Below, in pieces: positions 8,485-11,009 of a stretch of DNA of 11,009 bases. Under the pieces are notes generated by a model that was not told the origin of the DNA, did not search any database, and saw only the letters and a list, made by a program, of their open reading frames with translations. The position numbers and the translations under genes are program-made. The stretch comes from Pseudomonadota bacterium (GTDB lineage: Bacteria; Pseudomonadota; Alphaproteobacteria; Rhizobiales; Hyphomicrobiaceae): positions 1-11,009 of the forward strand of contig JAKAXS010000053.1 in NCBI GenBank assembly GCA_021816505.1. The letters are read 5' to 3'. Every line of letters starts with the position of its first letter. Positions within the stretch are counted from its first letter, which is position 1.

Positions 8485-8691
8485 TTAAATCTTGGCGACC
8501 TGACCCGGACGCTGGCATTTCCACTTGTCGATGCGCCACTTCGGGTGTCCGGCCGACCATTTCGCGATCTCAGCCTGTCCGAACATCATGCATTGATGCG
8601 GCGTGACTGAGTCGGCGGCATAGGTCAGGTGGACTTCCTTGCACTTCGACGGGTCGGTGATGAAGCAGACGGAAACAAGAATTTCGATCAT
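8485..8691 (-). CDS. Small Cys/Trp-containing conserved hypothetical protein
   Basis: A 68-residue protein with no signal peptide or membrane helix. It resembles a small family of uncharacterised alphaproteobacterial proteins as I remember it: IEILVSVCFITDPSKCKEVH at the N-terminus, then TPHQCMMFGQ and EIAKW..GHPKW.I.KW.C. Four cysteines (9, 17, 34, 59) and three tryptophans (45, 52, 57) are notable in so short a chain and could form disulphides or bind metal or haem; none of this is shown. The open frame continues to an ATG at 8739, but the extra 16 residues are polar and unlike the family, so I chose the ATG at 8691. The GGGGTG upstream of it is only a fair ribosome site. It is separated from the cation transporter gene by 257 bp and probably has its own promoter. 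Confidence 0.75.
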   Translation of the reverse strand: MIEILVSVCFITDPSKCKEVHLTYAADSVTPHQCMMFGQAEIAKWSAGHPKWRIDKWKCQRPGQVAKI

Positions 8692-8896
8692 CTTTGGCAC
8701 CCCGGTATGAGTTGATCGCCCGTTGTTGGCGGGCAACATTCTCTTCGGGCGTACCTTCCCTGCTTCGGTGCTTTTTGCTCTTGACCTCAGGCTGACGGAG
8801 AATCACACGCGCGACAAGCCCGCAAGACGGGCAATTGCTGCGCAGAATCTCAGCAAAGCCTCAGTTTTCGCTGCCTACTCAATGATCACGCCAAGT

Positions 8897-8947
8897 ATGT
8901 CGCAGGATTGCACCACAAATGTCGCAGGTCTGCATCAGTGCGTCGCA
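8897..8947. repeat. Direct repeats at 21-22 bp spacing
   Basis: ATGTCGCAGG occurs at 8897-8906 and again at 8919-8928, exactly 22 bp apart, each followed two bases later by TGCA. A third core GTCGCA lies at 8942-8947, 21 bp further on. Spacing of two helical turns places the copies on one face of the DNA, as in tandem regulator sites. They lie just past the stop of the cation transporter gene and 206-256 bp upstream of the 68-residue gene. Confidence 0.5.
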
Positions 8948-8948
8948 C

Positions 8949-9572
8949 TCAGCTTCGCGGATGTTCGTCCGTTTCTTCGGTTGCAGCCTCGTAGACTTCC
9001 CAGGCTGACGTCGCGTTGAGCGCGGCGATCGCCAGCCCCACCACGATGTCCGGCCACATGCTGCCCAGCGCGAACGTCGCTAAGCCGGCGGCGATGATGG
9101 CGACGTTGGCGGCCACGTCGTTGCGCGCGGACAGGAAAGCCGCCGTCATCAAGGCCCCACCCTGATGTCGTGTGCGCGCCAGGAGCAACGCGCACATCAA
9201 GTTGACGGCAAAGGCGCCGGCCGCCGTGACCGTGAGAGCGAACGGCTCGGGCACGGAGGGATCGTAGAACTTGAGGTAGACCGTCCACAGCGCGGCGATG
9301 CCCGGCATGAGGATCAGCGCCGCCAGCACGAACCCCACGAGACGCCGGCGTGCAGCACTCCAGCCGAACGCGACGAGGATCAGGAGATTGATCGAAGCGT
9401 CCTCGAGAAAGTCGATGCTGTCGGCGAATAGCGAGACGGAGCCGATCGCGAGCGCGACGGCGTATTCGACGCAGAAGTACGCGAGGTTCGCCAGGGCAAC
9501 GATCGCCACCGTCCGGCGGACGGTCGTCGAAATGTTGCGGGTATCCGTTGTCTGTTGCCCTGCGCCGTCCAT
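8949..9572 (-). CDS. CDF-like cation transporter lacking the cytoplasmic domain
   Basis: A 207-residue inner-membrane protein with about six helices (near 21-43, 45-71, 78-100, 110-132, 144-169 and 172-191), resembling the membrane half of cation diffusion facilitators, which export divalent metals in exchange for protons. Helix 2 carries SLFADSIDFLED, giving Asp54-x3-Asp58, as at the zinc site of E. coli YiiP. In helix 5 the usual His-x3-Asp is Ser148-Ala-Arg-Asn-Asp152, so the histidine ligand is missing. The chain stops after helix 6, without the roughly 90-residue C-terminal metal-sensing domain. Both traits recur in a short cation-transporter subfamily I recall (SRND followed by a GWPD motif), so this is probably not a truncation. 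I chose the ATG at 9572; a TTG at 9575 is adjacent. GGGACGG lies about 8 bases upstream. Confidence 0.85.
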   Translation of the reverse strand: MDGAGQQTTDTRNISTTVRRTVAIVALANLAYFCVEYAVALAIGSVSLFADSIDFLEDASINLLILVAFGWSAARRRLVGFVLAALILMPGIAALWTVYLKFYDPSVPEPFALTVTAAGAFAVNLMCALLLARTRHQGGALMTAAFLSARNDVAANVAIIAAGLATFALGSMWPDIVVGLAIAALNATSAWEVYEAATEETDEHPRS

Positions 9573-9939
9573 CAAACCGTCCCAAAGAAAGCCACGTCCG
9601 CCCGTCGTGCCGACACCGTTCTGGCTATCATCTCAGCGCGCGGCCGTCTCGCCTGTGCGGCGAACGGCTGCCGCTGAGGAGGCGTACGCAGACAGTCTGA
9701 ACAATTCCTTGATAACTGAGTTGCGCCAACGAGTTAGACCAATATGAACGTGGCGCGAAGGGCACGCATGGTCGCGAAAACTAACGGCATTGTCACGGCG
9801 CCCTTGACCATATCTCCGCGCTCACGCATCCAAGTGCCTCTTGCGTTGATTTGGCGGCTGCGAGGCCGTCACGGGGGAACGCAGCGTTCAACAAAAATAC
9901 TGGTGCCGCATCCTGCAGGCATCGGCCACGAGGGGCTAC
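9573..9939. other. Divergent intergenic region, no gene seen, with a 13-bp palindrome
   Basis: This is 367 bp between the minus-strand transporter and the plus-strand 75-residue gene. Short open frames here are Arg-rich and lack ribosome sites. The only sharp element is GAACGC-A-GCGTTC (9877-9889), a perfect inverted repeat about 50 bp upstream of the start at 9940 and a possible operator. It is close to, but not, a LexA box: spacing between GAAC and GTTC is five bases. No convincing -35/-10 pair was found on either strand. Confidence 0.4.
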
Positions 9940-10167
9940 ATGTCGACCAATTCGCCGGCTGACGGTCTGCCGCAGATCGCGCTTTCTCCCATCTCCCTGG
10001 GCTGGTTCCTCAAGCGGACCGCAATCGGTATCGCGATTCTGACCGTGGCCATCAGCGCCATGGCATGGCTGACGTACGCATCCATCGACCCGCAGCTCGA
10101 CGCACAGACGATCGAGGGTGAACTGGTGCCCGACGTACCGGTGACCAAGGTCAAGCTCGCCCTCTAA
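9940..10167 (+). CDS. Small single-span membrane protein, function unknown
   Basis: A 75-residue protein that I do not recognise. A polar N-terminus (1-24) ends in the basic pair Lys25-Arg26, then one hydrophobic helix spans about 27-47 (TAIGIAILTVAISAMAWLTY). An acidic tail of about 28 residues follows, ending in VTKVKLAL. By the positive-inside rule the N-terminus should be cytoplasmic and the tail periplasmic. The coding call is supported by GAGGGG (9930-9935), 4 bases before the ATG, and by a plausible one-helix layout rather than the Arg-rich composition of the shadow frames. A strong hairpin follows 20 bp after the stop, so it is probably transcribed alone, separate from the next gene 129 bp away. 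Confidence 0.7.
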   Translation: MSTNSPADGLPQIALSPISLGWFLKRTAIGIAILTVAISAMAWLTYASIDPQLDAQTIEGELVPDVPVTKVKLAL

Positions 10168-10187
10168 GCCATCCTGAAGGATCATTT

Positions 10188-10227
10188 GGCCAGTCTGCGC
10201 GCGAATGCCACTCGCGTGCGTCTGGCT
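10188..10227 (+). terminator. Strong two-part hairpin without a U-tract
   Basis: The inner stem GCGCGCGA (10197-10204) with TCGCGTGC (10212-10219) has 8 bp including one G-U and a 7-base loop. After a small internal loop, the outer stem GCCAG (10189-10193) with CTGGC (10222-10226) adds 5 bp. It starts 20 bp past the stop of the 75-residue gene. It is followed by GTCCGTCT rather than T-rich sequence, so it may act as an RNA-stabilising or Rho-linked end, not a classic terminator. Confidence 0.45.
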
Positions 10228-10296
10228 GTCCGTCTAGACTTCCACGTGCGCTGGCGGCCAATCGCCCAGCCCCGCGATTTCGGCTGAGATACCGTC

Positions 10297-10734
10297 ATGA
10301 CGGCTACCCAACTTCTTCTCCTCGCGCTGGTGGTGATTGCCGCCGTCGTCGCGGGCTACTTCATCGGCCGCTGGTCGGCCGACCGGGAGCTGGGCGCGCG
10401 CTCGGCGCGCCCAAATCCACTTCCCAGTCCCGGCGACGAACTGCCGGACAGCGACGCCTACGATCCCGTCCCGTCCAGAAGAACCAGCGGCGATCCGGTG
10501 CCGACCGGAAGGCCCCGCGGTGCGCCGCCACCGGCGAGCGCCGGCGGCGGCACTGCTCAGTCCGCACCTGCTCCCGTGCCGCGGCAACGGTCGTCGGCAC
10601 CACCGGCGGCCTCGGCGGGCGGTGGCGTCGATAGGACCGACGCGGAGCCGGCTGCGTCACGCCCGAAGCGCGGGCCGCCCCCGCCGGCGGCCGCAGGGCT
10701 GATGGGCGACGGGCAGCCAAAGCGCAATCGCTAG
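10297..10734 (+). CDS. Membrane-anchored Pro/Ala/Gly-rich low-complexity protein
   Basis: A 145-residue protein with no recognisable enzymatic domain. A single hydrophobic segment (about 5-24, QLLLLALVVIAAVVAGYFIG) is followed by RWSADR. It is likely a signal anchor; which side the tail faces is unclear. Everything after residue 35 looks disordered and rich in Pro, Ala, Gly, Ser and Arg. It contains internal repeats: DPVPS/DPVPT at 56-60 and 66-70, and APPPASAGGG/APPAASAGGG at 76-85 and 101-110, with a degenerate GPPPPAAAG at 126-134. The basic tail is QPKRNR. The ribosome site is weak (GAGA about 9 bases upstream). The stop is 18 bp before rimK, so the two are probably co-transcribed. High GC allows long spurious frames, but the clean anchor helix and the tight link to rimK argue that it is real. 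Confidence 0.7.
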   Translation: MTATQLLLLALVVIAAVVAGYFIGRWSADRELGARSARPNPLPSPGDELPDSDAYDPVPSRRTSGDPVPTGRPRGAPPPASAGGGTAQSAPAPVPRQRSSAPPAASAGGGVDRTDAEPAASRPKRGPPPPAAAGLMGDGQPKRNR

Positions 10735-10752
10735 CGCCGACAGGACGGTTCG

Positions 10753-11009
10753 ATGCGCCTGGCGATGCTCGCGCGAAATCCTAAGCTCTACACGCATCGG
10801 CGGCTCGTGGAGGCGGCGGAGGCGCGGGGGCACTCCCTCGACGTCATCAACACGCTGCGGGTGCACGTCAACATCACGTCGAACAACCCGGTGCTGCGCT
10901 ACGGCGGACAATCGCTTCCCCGCTTCGACGCCGTCATTCCCCGCATCGGCGCTTCGGTCACGGCGTACGGGCTCGCCGTGCTCCGCCAGTTCGAGATGCA
11001 GGGCGTCTA
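10753..11009 (+). CDS. rimK: RimK-type alpha-L-glutamate ligase, N-terminal part (cut by the window edge)
   Basis: The first 85 codons of an ATP-grasp ligase. RimK adds glutamates to the C-terminus of ribosomal protein S6 and can make poly-alpha-glutamate in E. coli. The N-terminal pre-ATP-grasp domain is distinctive: MRLAMLARNPKLYTHRRLVE, then AAEARGH, VIDT-like VINTLR at 39-44, and FDAVIPRIGASVTAYG followed by AVLRQFEMQG. The ATP-grasp core and catalytic residues lie beyond the window. The start is well placed, with AGGACGG (10742-10748) 4 bases upstream, and it follows the Pro-rich protein gene by 18 bp. The family is clear; whether this copy modifies S6 or another acceptor cannot be told from the fragment. 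Confidence 0.93.
   Translation, partial: MRLAMLARNPKLYTHRRLVEAAEARGHSLDVINTLRVHVNITSNNPVLRYGGQSLPRFDAVIPRIGASVTAYGLAVLRQFEMQGV

Noticed and set aside
8879..8935. An 18-residue minus-strand micro-ORF with a CDIC (CxxC) motif, MQTCDICGAILRHTWRDH
   Set aside because: It is attractive as a mini zinc knuckle or leader peptide, but it lies within the direct repeats, has no clear ribosome site and is short enough to arise by chance.
8723..9019. A 98-codon plus-strand frame across the repeat region
   Set aside because: It overlaps the end of the cation transporter gene, has no ribosome site and no recognisable protein features.
9877..9889. LexA/SOS box interpretation of GAACGCAGCGTTC
   Set aside because: The five-base spacing does not fit either known LexA box type, so only a generic operator candidate is kept.
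9744..9962. A 72-codon plus-strand frame before the 75-residue gene
   Set aside because: Its basic low-complexity product, lack of a ribosome site and overlap with the better supported start at 9940 argue against it.

Overview
The window looks like an ordinary chromosomal segment of a high-GC alphaproteobacterium, most likely Hyphomicrobiales (Rhizobiales)-like. This rests on the GC-rich codon use, a class I polyhydroxyalkanoate synthase, and the gene block aminotransferase - homoserine dehydrogenase - class II fructose-bisphosphatase divergent from phaC, an arrangement I recall from rhizobia. No species is assigned. I see no mobile element, CRISPR array, tRNA or rRNA.

Layout. 95-1102 (-) is an MDR7-type alcohol/quinone dehydrogenase. 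A good promoter precedes it, with a perfect 5-bp-arm inverted repeat lying in the -35/-10 spacer. 1240-1770 (+) is a divergent five-helix membrane protein of unknown role. 1883-5501 (-) is the metabolic operon alaC-hom-glpX: pyruvate/glutamate (or aspartate-family) transamination, homoserine synthesis, and gluconeogenic fructose-1,6-bisphosphate hydrolysis. A 420-bp divergent region rich in hairpins then leads to phaC (5922-7760, +), which polymerises hydroxyacyl-CoA into storage polyester and ends in a strong bidirectional terminator.

The right-hand third holds small, poorly known genes. On the minus strand are a secreted acidic two-cysteine protein (7847-8212), a 68-residue Cys/Trp protein (8485-8691) and a CDF-like cation transporter lacking the cytoplasmic domain (8949-9572). 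On the plus strand are a 75-residue single-span membrane protein (9940-10167), a membrane-anchored Pro/Ala/Gly-rich protein (10297-10734) and, 18 bp on, the first 85 codons of rimK (10753 to the window edge).

The core genes are a carbon and amino-acid metabolism cluster: phaC stores carbon, while glpX, hom and alaC draw on central metabolites. I did not find a clear new multi-gene system. The best leads are non-coding: the operator inside the dehydrogenase promoter, the hairpin-dense alaC/phaC intergenic region, and direct repeats at 21-22 bp spacing near 8897-8947. The uncharacterised Pro-rich protein paired with rimK is also worth following.
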